Shown: one piece after another, positions 9,603 to 18,463 of the stretch | Numbering within the stretch: position 1 is the first letter of the stretch | Layout: each line of letters begins with the position of its first letter | Assembly: GCF_002286785.1 (NCBI RefSeq) | Contig: NZ_MUJY01000190.1 | Location: 1-64,000, forward strand | DNA from: Pseudomonas sp. PIC25 | Lineage (GTDB): Bacteria; Pseudomonadota; Gammaproteobacteria; Pseudomonadales; Pseudomonadaceae | Direction: 5' to 3' | Length of the DNA: 64,000 bases | Position numbers and translations under genes: made by a program | The notes under the pieces: model-generated | What the model saw: only the letters and a program-made list of their open reading frames with translations | The model's database searches: none | Told to the model about the DNA's origin: nothing

Positions 9603-9619
9603 AACTGGTCCTACCAGTT
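9603..9619. promoter_or_regulatory. GlcC/PdhR-type operator 2
   Basis: AACTGGTCCTACCAGTT is a second copy of the same palindrome, centred 107 bp from the first and ending 14 nt before the glcC start codon. The position suggests autoregulation of glcC. Confidence 0.7.
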
Positions 9620-9633
9620 CAGGAGAAGCCCTC

Positions 9634-10410
9634 ATGCCCTTGGAAACGACACCGGAACAACGCCGCCAGCTCGCCGACGTGGTGGCCGAGCGCATCGAAC
9701 GGCTGATCCTCGACGGCGTGCTCAAGGTTGGCCAGGCGCTGCCGTCGGAGCGGCGCCTGTGCGAGAAGCTGGGCATTTCCCGCTCGGCACTGCGTGAGGG
9801 GCTGCGCGTGCTGCGCGGGCGCGGCATCGTCGAGACCGCCCAGGGGCGTGGCTCCTTCGTCGCCCGCCTGACCCAGCCGAGCGACGCCAGCCCGCTGATG
9901 CACCTGTTCAGCTCGCAGCCGCGTACTCTCTACGACCTGCTGGAGGTCCGCGCGCTGCTGGAGGGCGAGTCGGCGCGCCTGGCGGCGCTGCGCGGCACCG
10001 ATGCGGATTTCATCCTGCTCACCCGTCGCTATGAAGAAATGCTCGCCGCGCACGCCGAACCGCACAGCCACGACCCGCATGAACATGCCCGTCTCGACCA
10101 TGCCTTTCACCTGGCGATCTGCGAGGCCTCGCACAACCCGGTGCTGGTGCACACCCTGCAATCCTTGACCGACCTGATGCTGAGCACGGTGTTCGCCTCG
10201 GTGAACAACCTCTACCACCGCCCTCCCCGGATGAAGCAGATCGACCGCCAGCACGCCCGCCTCTACCACGCGGTGATCGAGCGCCTGCCGGAACAGGCCC
10301 AGCGCGCCGCCCGCGAACATATCCACAGCATTCGCGACAACCTCAAGGAGATCGAGCAGGAAGAGCAGCGCCTGGTCCGCGCCACCATGCGCCTGGAAGG
10401 GTGGGCATAG
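9634..10410 (+). CDS. glcC: GntR-family transcriptional regulator of glycolate genes
   Basis: A 258-residue FadR-subfamily GntR regulator. The N-terminal winged helix spans about 12-75 ('LPSERRLCEKLGISRSALRE') and an all-helical FCD ligand domain covers about 95-235, with histidines in 'HARLDHAFHLAICEASHNP' that fit the metal-binding pattern of FCD domains. It is divergent from glcDEFGBA, the position of GlcC in E. coli, where it activates in response to glycolate. Two palindromes of the expected type lie in the shared intergenic region. AGGAG precedes the ATG. Confidence 0.92.
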   Translation: MPLETTPEQRRQLADVVAERIERLILDGVLKVGQALPSERRLCEKLGISRSALREGLRVLRGRGIVETAQGRGSFVARLTQPSDASPLMHLFSSQPRTLYDLLEVRALLEGESARLAALRGTDADFILLTRRYEEMLAAHAEPHSHDPHEHARLDHAFHLAICEASHNPVLVHTLQSLTDLMLSTVFASVNNLYHRPPRMKQIDRQHARLYHAVIERLPEQAQRAAREHIHSIRDNLKEIEQEEQRLVRATMRLEGWA

Positions 10411-10429
10411 ATGCAGCGGCAAGAGAAGC

Positions 10430-10475
10430 CTTCGGCCTGAAGCCTGTAGCTTGAGGCTTGCCGCTGCCTTAAACT
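10430..10475. repeat. CAAGC-family intergenic repeat
   Basis: Contains GCCTGTAGCTTGAGGCTTGCCGC, a copy of the CAAGC/GCTTG repeat family seen at four places in the window. It lies after glcC and before ubiC. Confidence 0.55.
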
Positions 10476-10505
10476 CCCGGGCTCTTCATTTGGCCTTGTC
10501 CCGCC

Positions 10506-11057
10506 GTGCCTGACGCCGCCCTTGCTCATCCGCCCCGCTGGCTGACCGCCGCGCAATTGCATCCCGCGCCTTGCGCCGGTGTGCGCGACTGGCTGTTCGA
10601 CCAGGGGTCGCTGACCCGCCGCCTGACCGCTCTGTCCCAGGGTGCCTTCGCCGTCGAACCGCTGCTGCAAGGCTGGCAGGTGCTGCGTGCCGACGAATGC
10701 GCCGCGCTCGGCGTGCCGACCGGCAGCCAGGGCTGGGTGCGCGAGGTCTACCTGCGCGGTCACGGTGACGCCTGGGTGTTCGCCCGCAGCGTGGCCGCCC
10801 GTGGCGCCCTGGAAGGCTCCGGTCTGGCGCTCGGCGAACTGGGCAGCCGCTCCCTGGGCGAACTGCTGTTCAGCGACCGCGCCTTCGTTCGCGGTCCTAT
10901 CGAAGTCACCCGCTACCCCGCCGTCTGGCTGCCCGTCGAGGTCCGCGCGGAACGTCTGTGGGGCCGTCGTTCCTGCTTCCGCCGGGGCGACCTGGGTGTG
11001 CTGGTGGCGGAAGTCTTCCTGCCGGCGCTCTGGCACAAGGCCGAACTCGACGCCTGA
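10506..11057 (+). CDS. ubiC: chorismate lyase
   Basis: A 183-residue cytosolic enzyme that splits chorismate into 4-hydroxybenzoate and pyruvate, the first committed step of ubiquinone synthesis. The UbiC pattern is visible: '[18 protein letters not shown]' near the N-terminus, '[19 protein letters not shown]' in the middle, and a conserved arginine and glutamate late in the protein. It lies directly upstream of ubiA, the usual pair, with a 178-bp gap that holds a hairpin repeat. Confidence 0.95.
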   Translation: MPDAALAHPPRWLTAAQLHPAPCAGVRDWLFDQGSLTRRLTALSQGAFAVEPLLQGWQVLRADECAALGVPTGSQGWVREVYLRGHGDAWVFARSVAARGALEGSGLALGELGSRSLGELLFSDRAFVRGPIEVTRYPAVWLPVEVRAERLWGRRSCFRRGDLGVLVAEVFLPALWHKAELDA

Positions 11058-11088
11058 GTCATCGCGGCGAATTCGCCCAATACCATCT

Positions 11089-11157
11089 TGTAGGAGCGAG
11101 CTTGCTCGCGAAAACGGCACCACGCAAAAGCTTCGCCAGCAGAGCTGGCTCCCTACA
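11089..11157. repeat. TGTAGGAGC hairpin pair (REP-like)
   Basis: Two inverted arms, TGTAGGAGCGAGCTTGCTCG at the left and its diverged complement ending GGCTCCCTACA at the right, form a BIME-like pair between ubiC and ubiA. The same arms recur at 27034-27100 and, diverged, at 54569-54620. Confidence 0.7.
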
Positions 11158-11235
11158 AAAGCAGGCCGGCATGATGCCCACCGCTCCCCCGCCCAGGCCA
11201 CGTATAATCCGCCGCAGTCCGCCCGGAGAAGCCGC

Positions 11236-12126
11236 ATGTACCTGAACCTGCTGCAACAGCTCAACCGCCTGCATCCCCGCGCCTGGGACTTCATCCAATT
11301 GACGCGCCTGGACAAGCCCATCGGCATCTACCTGTTGCTGTGGCCGACCCTGTGGGCGCTGTGGGTGGCGGCCGAGGGAGTGCCGAGCGCGAAGAACCTG
11401 TTCATCTTCGTCTTCGGCGTGATCCTGATGCGCGCCGCCGGCTGCGTGATCAACGACTACGCCGACCGCGACTTCGACGGCCACGTCAACCGCACCAAGG
11501 CCCGTCCCCTGGCCAGCGGCAAGGTTCGGCCGCGCGAGGCGCTGATCCTGTTCGCCGTGCTGGTGTCACTGAGCTTCGTACTGGTGCTGTTCACCAATAT
11601 GGCCACCATCTGGCTGTCGTTCGGTGGCCTGGCCCTGGCCGCCACCTACCCGTTCATGAAGCGCTACACCTTCTATCCGCAGGTGGTGCTGGGCGCGGCC
11701 TTTTCCTGGGGCATGCCGATGGCCTTCACCGCCGAAACTGGCGGCCTGCCGGCCGAAGCCTGGCTGCTGTACATCGCCAACCTGCTGTGGACGGTGGCCT
11801 ATGACACCTATTACGCCATGGCCGACCGCGAGGACGATCTGAAGATCGGGGTGAAGTCCACTGCCATCCTGTTCGGCGATGCCGACCGCCTGATCATCGC
11901 CACTCTCCAGGGCATGGCACTGTTCTGCCTGCTGATGGCCGGCAGCCGCTTCCACCTGGGCCTCTGGTTCCACGCCGGCCTGCTGGTCGCCGTGGCCTGC
12001 TTCGCCTGGGAGTTCCACAGCACGCGCGGCCGCGATCCGCAGAAGTGCTTCGCCGCCTTCCTGCACAACCACTGGGCCGGGCTGGCGATCTTCGTTGGCC
12101 TGGTACTGGATTACGCGCTGCGCTGA
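11236..12126 (+). CDS. ubiA: 4-hydroxybenzoate octaprenyltransferase
   Basis: A 296-residue integral membrane prenyltransferase that attaches the polyprenyl tail to 4-hydroxybenzoate. Both aspartate-rich motifs of the UbiA family are present, '[12 protein letters not shown]' near residue 75 and '[13 protein letters not shown]' near 193; they bind the Mg-diphosphate. About eight membrane helices can be seen. The start is the ATG at 11236 with GGAG upstream; the open frame extends far into ubiC in another reading and that part was discarded. Confidence 0.95.
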   Translation: MYLNLLQQLNRLHPRAWDFIQLTRLDKPIGIYLLLWPTLWALWVAAEGVPSAKNLFIFVFGVILMRAAGCVINDYADRDFDGHVNRTKARPLASGKVRPREALILFAVLVSLSFVLVLFTNMATIWLSFGGLALAATYPFMKRYTFYPQVVLGAAFSWGMPMAFTAETGGLPAEAWLLYIANLLWTVAYDTYYAMADREDDLKIGVKSTAILFGDADRLIIATLQGMALFCLLMAGSRFHLGLWFHAGLLVAVACFAWEFHSTRGRDPQKCFAAFLHNHWAGLAIFVGLVLDYALR

Positions 12127-12216
12127 TTGCCCGCCCGGCGCGCCGTTTGCCAAGCCGTTCCGGTTTCCGGCGCGCCCTGTCTACCGTCGGGCTTTCCAAC
12201 CCCGCTTGCAGCCCGC

Positions 12217-12250
12217 CTGTCACATCGCTGCAATAATTCCGTTATCTAAT
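12217..12250 (+). promoter_or_regulatory. PhoB box and -10 of the phoB promoter
   Basis: CTGTCAC (12217-12223), ATCG, then CTGCAAT (12228-12234) is a Pho box with the 11-bp half-site period. Exactly 10 nt later lies TCTAAT (12245-12250), a 5/6 match to the -10 consensus. This is the spacing of PhoB-activated promoters, and it predicts autoregulation of phoBR. Confidence 0.75.
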
Positions 12251-12285
12251 GCGGCGCAACAGAGAAAACGACCCGAGGCTCTAGC

Positions 12286-12975
<690 letters not shown>

Positions 12976-13011
12976 GACCGCCCCACCGGGCCGTCGACAA
13001 GGACGCGATAG

Positions 13012-14313
13012 GTGAATCAAAACTGGCGCGGCGCCGTGGTGCGCCGTCTGCTGCTTCTGTTGGGCGGCTGCCTGCTGCTCGGCCTGATCACGGGGCAATA
13101 CGCCTGGGCGCTGGTGATCGGCCTCGGCGCCTATCTTGGCTGGACGCTGACGCAGCTCCTGCGGTTGCACAAATGGCTGCAGGAACACAAACCCGACGAG
13201 CCGCCACCGGACGGCTACGGCCTGTGGGGCGAGGTGTTCGACAGCATCTACCACCTGCAACGCCGCGACCAGAAGGTCCGCGGGCGCCTGCAGGCGGTGA
13301 TCGACCGCGTGCAGGAATCCACCGCGGCCCTGCGCGATGCGGTGATCATGCTCGACAGCGACGGCAACCTGGAGTGGTGGAACCGCGCGGCGGAAACCCT
13401 CCTCGGGTTGAAGACGCCGCAGGACAGCGGCCAGCCGATCACCAACCTGGTCCGCCATCCGCGCTTCAAGGAATACTTCGAGCAGGGCAATTACCGCGAG
13501 CCGCTGGACCTGCCCTCGCCGATCAGCGACCGCCTGCGCCTGCAATTCCTCATCACCCGCTACGGCAACCGCGAGCACCTGATGCTGGTTCGCGACGTCA
13601 CCCGGCTGTACCAGTTGGAGCAGATGCGCAAGGACTTCGTCGCCAACGTCTCCCATGAGCTGCGCACGCCACTGACGGTGATCGCCGGCTACCTGGAAAC
13701 CCTGGTGGACAACGTCGAGGACGTGAATCCGCGCTGGCTGCGCGCATTGCAGCAGATGCAGCAGCAGGCCGGACGCATGCAGAACCTGCTCAACGACCTG
13801 CTCCTGCTGGCCAAGCTGGAGGCCACCGATTACCCGTCTGACAGCCAGCCGGTGGCCGTCGATCTACTGCTGCTCTCCATCAAGAACGATGCCCAGGCCC
13901 TGTCCGGCGAGCGTAACCACCGCATCAGCCTGGAGGCCGACCCGCACCTGCGCCTCAAGGGCAGCGAGGCGGAGCTGCGCAGCGCCTTCTCCAATCTGGT
14001 CTTCAATGCAGTGAAGTACACCCCGAGCGAAGGCGAGATCCGCATCCGCTGGTGGGGCGACGACCAGGGCGCGCACCTCGCCGTACAGGATTCCGGCATC
14101 GGCATCGAAGCCAAGCACCTGCCGCGCCTGACCGAGCGCTTCTACCGGGTCGACTCCAGCCGCGCCAGCAACACCGGCGGCACCGGGCTGGGACTGGCCA
14201 TCGTCAAGCACGTGCTGATCCGCCATCGCGCGCGCCTGGACATCAGCAGCGTACTCGGCAAGGGCAGCACCTTCACCTGCCATTTTCCGGCGCAACAGGT
14301 GGTCAAGCGCTGA
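13012..14313 (+). CDS. phoR: phosphate regulon sensor histidine kinase PhoR
   Basis: A 433-residue membrane kinase. The N-terminus has two close membrane segments (about 10-50) with almost no periplasmic loop, as in other PhoR proteins, followed by a PAS domain (about 95-200). The H-box 'FVANVSHELRTPL' carries H215, and the N, G1 and G2 boxes ('NLVFNAVKYTP', 'DSGIGIEAKHL', 'GGTGLGLAIV') complete the ATPase domain. It starts with GTG after GGACGCGATAG. It senses phosphate status through the Pst transporter and PhoU, both encoded downstream. Confidence 0.97.
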   Translation: MNQNWRGAVVRRLLLLLGGCLLLGLITGQYAWALVIGLGAYLGWTLTQLLRLHKWLQEHKPDEPPPDGYGLWGEVFDSIYHLQRRDQKVRGRLQAVIDRVQESTAALRDAVIMLDSDGNLEWWNRAAETLLGLKTPQDSGQPITNLVRHPRFKEYFEQGNYREPLDLPSPISDRLRLQFLITRYGNREHLMLVRDVTRLYQLEQMRKDFVANVSHELRTPLTVIAGYLETLVDNVEDVNPRWLRALQQMQQQAGRMQNLLNDLLLLAKLEATDYPSDSQPVAVDLLLLSIKNDAQALSGERNHRISLEADPHLRLKGSEAELRSAFSNLVFNAVKYTPSEGEIRIRWWGDDQGAHLAVQDSGIGIEAKHLPRLTERFYRVDSSRASNTGGTGLGLAIVKHVLIRHRARLDISSVLGKGSTFTCHFPAQQVVKR

Positions 14314-14424
14314 CCGGCTCCCACTCGGGCCTGGGCAAGTCAGCCACCTGCGGTTAGTCTGCGGGGCTTGAGATACGTTTTCCCGTCCCCATCTATCTGG
14401 AATCACAAGACACAAACCGCCCCC

Positions 14425-15762
14425 ATGGACCCTTCCGGTTTTAGCGCCAGCGCCTATTTCGCCGAATTCGGCCTGATTCTCTTCGCCCTCTTCCTCGTTC
14501 TGCTCAACGGTTTCTTCGTCGCCGCCGAGTTCGCCATGGTCAAGCTGCGCGGCACCCGCGTGGAGACCATCGCCGACCTGCACGGCTGGCGCGGCAGCCT
14601 GCTGCGCCGCGTGCACAGCCAGCTCGACGCCTACCTGTCGGCCTGCCAGTTGGGCATCACCCTCGCCTCCCTCGGCCTCGGCTGGGTCGGCGAACCGGCC
14701 TTCGCCCACCTGCTCGAACCCCTGCTGACTTCCCTCGGCATCGGCTCGCCGGCGCTGATCCACGGCATCGCCTTCTTCAGCGCCTTCTTCATCATTTCCT
14801 ACCTGCACATCGTGATCGGCGAGCTGGCACCCAAGTCCTGGGCGATCCGCAAGCCCGAGTTGCTCTCGCTGTGGACGGCCGCACCGTTGTACGCCTTCTA
14901 CTGGCTGATGTACCCGGCGATCTGGCTGCTCAACGCCAGTGCCAACGCCATCCTGCGCATCGCCGGCCAGGGCGAGCCCGGCCCGCACCACGAGCATCAC
15001 TACAGCCGCGACGAGCTGAAGCTGATCCTGCACTCCAGCCGCGCCCGCGACCCCAGCGACCAAGACATGCGCGTGCTGGCCTCGGCCGTGGAGCTGGGCG
15101 AACTGGAAGTGGTGGACTGGGCCAACTCCCGCGAGGACTTGGTCTACCTCGAACGCAACGCGCCGCTGCACGAAGTGTTCAGCGTGTTCCGCCGGCACAA
15201 GTACAGCCGCTACCCGGTGTACGACGAGGAAGCCGGCCAGTTCATCGGCCTGCTGCACATCAAGGACCTGCTGCTGCAACTGTCGCTGCTGGAAATGCTG
15301 CCCTCGGCGCTCAAGCTCAGCGACCTGATCCACCCCATCGAGCACGTGTCCAAGCACATGCCGCTGTCGCGCCTGCTGGAGCAGTTCCGCAAGGGCGGTT
15401 CGCACTTCGCCCTGGTCGAGGAAGCCGACGGCAAGGTGATCGGCTACCTGACCATGGAAGACGTTCTGGAAGTGCTGGTCGGCGATATCCAGGACGAACA
15501 CCGCAAGGCCGAGCGCGGCATCCTCGCCTACCAGCCGGGTCGCCTGCTGGTACGTGGCGACACCCCGCTGTTCAAGGTGGAACGCCTGCTCGGCCTCAAC
15601 CTCGACCACATCGAAGCGGAAACCCTGGCCGGGCTGGTCTATGAGACCCTCAAGCGCATGCCGGAAGAAGAAGAAGTGGTGGAGACCGAAGGCCTGCGCA
15701 TCGTCATCAAGAAGATGAAAGGCCCGAAGATCGTCCTGGCCAAGGTCCTCAAGCTAGCTTAA
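14425..15762 (+). CDS. CNNM/HlyC-CorC family membrane protein
   Basis: A 445-residue protein with a DUF21/CNNM membrane domain (about 10-200, four membrane segments including 'LVLLNGFFVAAEFAMVKLRG'). Two CBS domains (about 215-340) and a C-terminal CorC_HlyC domain (about 355-440) follow. The family is linked to magnesium and cobalt efflux or homeostasis; the old haemolysin label is not supported. The ATG at 14425 begins the family-typical N-terminus; an upstream TTG adds 19 polar residues and was rejected. It follows phoR by about 110 nt. Confidence 0.88.
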   Translation: MDPSGFSASAYFAEFGLILFALFLVLLNGFFVAAEFAMVKLRGTRVETIADLHGWRGSLLRRVHSQLDAYLSACQLGITLASLGLGWVGEPAFAHLLEPLLTSLGIGSPALIHGIAFFSAFFIISYLHIVIGELAPKSWAIRKPELLSLWTAAPLYAFYWLMYPAIWLLNASANAILRIAGQGEPGPHHEHHYSRDELKLILHSSRARDPSDQDMRVLASAVELGELEVVDWANSREDLVYLERNAPLHEVFSVFRRHKYSRYPVYDEEAGQFIGLLHIKDLLLQLSLLEMLPSALKLSDLIHPIEHVSKHMPLSRLLEQFRKGGSHFALVEEADGKVIGYLTMEDVLEVLVGDIQDEHRKAERGILAYQPGRLLVRGDTPLFKVERLLGLNLDHIEAETLAGLVYETLKRMPEEEEVVETEGLRIVIKKMKGPKIVLAKVLKLA

Positions 15763-15786
15763 AGCGGCCGCAAGCGCCAAGCCTCA

Positions 15787-15845
15787 AGCGGCAAGTAAAG
15801 GCAGCACTGAGTCGCTTGCAGCTTATGGCTTGCCGCTGCTTTTTT
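15787..15845 (+). terminator. CAAGC-family repeat acting as terminator
   Basis: AGCGGCAAG (15787-15795) pairs with CTTGCCGCT (15829-15837), followed by GCTTTTTTA. A repeat-family copy here appears to terminate the CorC-type gene, and it sits between two convergent genes. Confidence 0.6.
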
Positions 15846-16740
15846 ATTCGCCGCCAACTGCAAAGTTGGGCAGGCTGTCCACCGGCTGAGCGAACTGGAA
15901 GGGGATAGACTCCAAGGCCAAGCCGACGTTGCGCTGGACCACGAAGTGCAGGTGTGGCCCGGTGCTGTTGCCGGTGTTGCCGGAGCGGGCGATGAAACTG
16001 CCGGCCTCCACTCGCTGGCCTTCGCGGACGCTGACCGAACCTTTCATCAGGTGCAGGTAGACGCCCATGGTGCCGTCGTCGTGGAGGATGCGCACGTAGT
16101 TGCCGGAAGGGTTGTTGCCGCGCCCGCTCTGCCCGTTCTCGATCTTCACCACCATCCCGCTGCGCGCGGCAACGATGGGCGTGCCTTCGGGCATGGCGAT
16201 GTCCATGGCATAGCGGCCCTTCGGGGTGAAGTGGCTGTACTTGCCGTTGGCGCCCTGGGTCAGGCGGAACGGGCCGCCGCGCCAAGGCAGCGGATAACGG
16301 TGCAAGGAGGGTTTCAGGCGGGGGTCACCCATGGCGTAGCGCAGCTTGGGCGTATAGCGCATCGGCTTGTCGGCATCGCGGGGCGCCAGGGTGGCGAGGC
16401 GGATATTGCTGCGCGGCGGCAGCACCCAGCGAATCGGCTTCTCCGGCGCGCCGAGGGCGTTCTCCACGCCTTTGAGGCTCAACTCGACTTCCACCGGTGC
16501 ATAGAGATCGTTACGCACCAGCAGCGTCTCGCCGGCGTCGTGCTTCTTGGTCTCCAGCTTCACCAGGTTGTCCAGCCGCTCGACCATGCGGTCGCGGAAG
16601 ACGAACACCTCTGCCCCTGCCACGGCTTTGTCGCTATAAGTGACCACGCCGTTGGCATCGGTGTACTTGTAGATGGTCAGGGCCGCGACCGGCGCGGTCG
16701 CGGTCAACAAACCGCAGAGAAGAATCAGGCGCCCTAGCAT
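15844..16740 (-). CDS. M23 family peptidase with DUF4124 domain
   Basis: A 298-residue secreted protein. A signal peptide (about 1-20) is followed by a DUF4124-like segment, 'YKYTDANGVVTYSDKAV', and a C-terminal M23/LytM domain (about 165-290). The zinc ligands are visible in 'HFTPKGRYAMDIAMPEGTP' (H and D) and 'GPHLHFVVQ' (HxH). It should cleave peptidoglycan cross-bridges or act as a LytM factor in the periplasm. It is convergent with the CorC-type gene, and its start codon follows a weak ribosome site. Confidence 0.9.
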   Translation of the reverse strand: MLGRLILLCGLLTATAPVAALTIYKYTDANGVVTYSDKAVAGAEVFVFRDRMVERLDNLVKLETKKHDAGETLLVRNDLYAPVEVELSLKGVENALGAPEKPIRWVLPPRSNIRLATLAPRDADKPMRYTPKLRYAMGDPRLKPSLHRYPLPWRGGPFRLTQGANGKYSHFTPKGRYAMDIAMPEGTPIVAARSGMVVKIENGQSGRGNNPSGNYVRILHDDGTMGVYLHLMKGSVSVREGQRVEAGSFIARSGNTGNSTGPHLHFVVQRNVGLALESIPFQFAQPVDSLPNFAVGGE

Positions 16741-16867
16741 AACGTCACGGATCTAGTACTTATGAGTATCCGGGCTGATAAGACTAGCAGCGCGCACACG
16801 GCCCCGCGAGGCACGCCCGTCGCGGTTGTGCGACAGTCCTCACTGGCACGAATTTTCCGACAGGCGG

Positions 16868-17488
16868 TCAGGATTCCGGAGCACGGCTGCCCGTTGCGGC
16901 AACCAGATAAGCGGCCAGCATATCGGCAAGGCCGTCGACCAACTCTTCTTCGCTCAACGGCGGCTCGTCCAGGGACAGGTAGCGAACCAGGGTCATCAGG
17001 GTAGCGTTGATCATGACGAACAGCATGGGGGTGGGGTTGTCGAGGGGAAACTGGTGCATGTGACGCAGCAGGTAACGGCGACAGGTTTCGGCCAAGTGTC
17101 GCTCCAATCGGTCGACCACGTGCAGGGCCTGTAATTGTTGCCAGTGACGAACCAGTACCCGGTAGCGGCCATCGCCCCTGCGGATGAACGCGAGCACCTC
17201 GGTGATCAGTATTTTCACTGCCGTCCTGGCGTCGGCTTCCAGCAATTGCGGCAGGCGACCATCGATCAGGCGCGTGATATCGAATGCCATGCGATCGAGC
17301 AGGGCTTCGAGCAGTTCCTGCTTATTGGCAAAGTACTGGTACAGAGAACCCACGCTCACGCCCGCCTCGGCCGCGACGCGGTTGGTGGTCAGACTGCCCA
17401 GGCCCTGACGCTCGATCACTCGGCCACTGGCCTCCAGGAGGATTTCCACCATCTGCTGCGAACGCTGCTGACTGGGGCGCTTGCGCAT
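16868..17488 (-). CDS. TetR family transcriptional regulator
   Basis: A 206-residue TetR regulator. The N-terminal helix-turn-helix (about 10-55) contains 'GLGSLTTNRVAAEAGVSVGS' and 'LYQYFANKQELLEALL', which are classic for the family. The C-terminal half is a helical ligand and dimer domain of unknown ligand. It is divergent from the MpaB-type oxygenase gene, and the 80-bp gap holds a perfect palindrome, so repression of itself and that gene is the simple reading. Confidence 0.9.
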   Translation of the reverse strand: MRKRPSQQRSQQMVEILLEASGRVIERQGLGSLTTNRVAAEAGVSVGSLYQYFANKQELLEALLDRMAFDITRLIDGRLPQLLEADARTAVKILITEVLAFIRRGDGRYRVLVRHWQQLQALHVVDRLERHLAETCRRYLLRHMHQFPLDNPTPMLFVMINATLMTLVRYLSLDEPPLSEEELVDGLADMLAAYLVAATGSRAPES

Positions 17489-17507
17489 GACCGCTCCATT
17501 GCGAGTT

Positions 17508-17531
17508 TAATGCGAGCAGATACTCGCATTA
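17508..17531. promoter_or_regulatory. palindromic TetR-type operator
   Basis: TAATGCGAG (17508-17516), 6-bp spacer, CTCGCATTA (17523-17531): a perfect 9-bp inverted repeat. A further half-site CATTGCGAG lies at 17497-17505. It sits between the divergent TetR and MpaB-type genes. Confidence 0.75.
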
Positions 17532-17568
17532 GCATGGGTGGCAGGCAATCTTCCAGGAGCCACCAAAC

Positions 17569-18423
17569 ATGCAGGCAACGCATCCCGTTTCGGCCGAACA
17601 GCCAACACACCCACTGGGGCCGAATTCGCTGACCTGGCGCTATTTCGGCGATCTGCGTGGATTGCTGCTGATCAGCCGCGTTGGCCTGCTACAGAACTTG
17701 CATCCGGGCCTGGCAGCCGGCGTGCTGGAGCATTCCGATCTGTTCCGAAATCCTTGGAACCGCCTGCTCCGCTCCATCCCGCCGATTCTCGCGGTGGTTT
17801 ACGGCGGCACACGGGCGCCAGGTATCGGTTTACAGATTCGCGACTGGCATCGCTCCATCAAAGGCCAGGACGCCCGGGGACGCCGCTACCATGCCCTGAG
17901 CCCGGAGCTTTTCTACTGGGCACACGCCACTTTCTTCGAAGGGCAGATCGCCGTGCAGGCCCTGTTCGGCACACCACTCGACGAGGCCAGGCAGGAGCGC
18001 CTGTACCAGGAGTCGATCCAGTGGTACTCCCTTTATGGACTGCCAATGACGGCGGTTCCGCCCGACTATGCGGCGTTCAGGGCCTACTGGCAGGAGATGT
18101 TGGAGAACCGGCTGGAGCTGACCGAGGTGGCGCGCTGGTACCTTGCCGGCAACAGGAACCTGCCGCCGCCCTATGCCTGGATGCGCGGTCCCCTATGGTG
18201 GTTATTGCGCCCGTTGTTCGATCGGGGCGGCCGCTGGTTGGCGGTGGGCACCCTGCCCGCGCCGCTACGTGAACGCCTGGGCCTGCCATGGACGCCGAAA
18301 GACCAACGCCGCCTGGATGGCCTGGCGCGGGTCGTCAGAGCGCTATGGAAAGTATTACCCCTGCGCTGGCGCTACTTCCCCCCGGCTTACGCCGCCATAT
18401 GCCAGGAGCGAAAGCACGATTGA
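17569..18423 (+). CDS. oxygenase MpaB family protein (DUF2236)
   Basis: A 284-residue protein of the DUF2236 family, now named after the fungal oxygenase MpaB and related to latex-clearing rubber oxygenases, which are b-type heme proteins. Visible family segments are 'RVGLLQNLHPGLAAGVLEHS', 'DWHRSIKGQDARGRRYHAL' and 'YWAHATFFEG', with histidines that could ligate heme. The substrate is unknown. No signal peptide is seen. Control by the divergent TetR protein is inferred from the palindrome between them. It is convergent with the next gene. Confidence 0.8.
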   Translation: MQATHPVSAEQPTHPLGPNSLTWRYFGDLRGLLLISRVGLLQNLHPGLAAGVLEHSDLFRNPWNRLLRSIPPILAVVYGGTRAPGIGLQIRDWHRSIKGQDARGRRYHALSPELFYWAHATFFEGQIAVQALFGTPLDEARQERLYQESIQWYSLYGLPMTAVPPDYAAFRAYWQEMLENRLELTEVARWYLAGNRNLPPPYAWMRGPLWWLLRPLFDRGGRWLAVGTLPAPLRERLGLPWTPKDQRRLDGLARVVRALWKVLPLRWRYFPPAYAAICQERKHD

Positions 18424-18463
18424 ACCTTGAGGTCGGAGCGACGGGAAGCCAGTTCCCGGGCGA

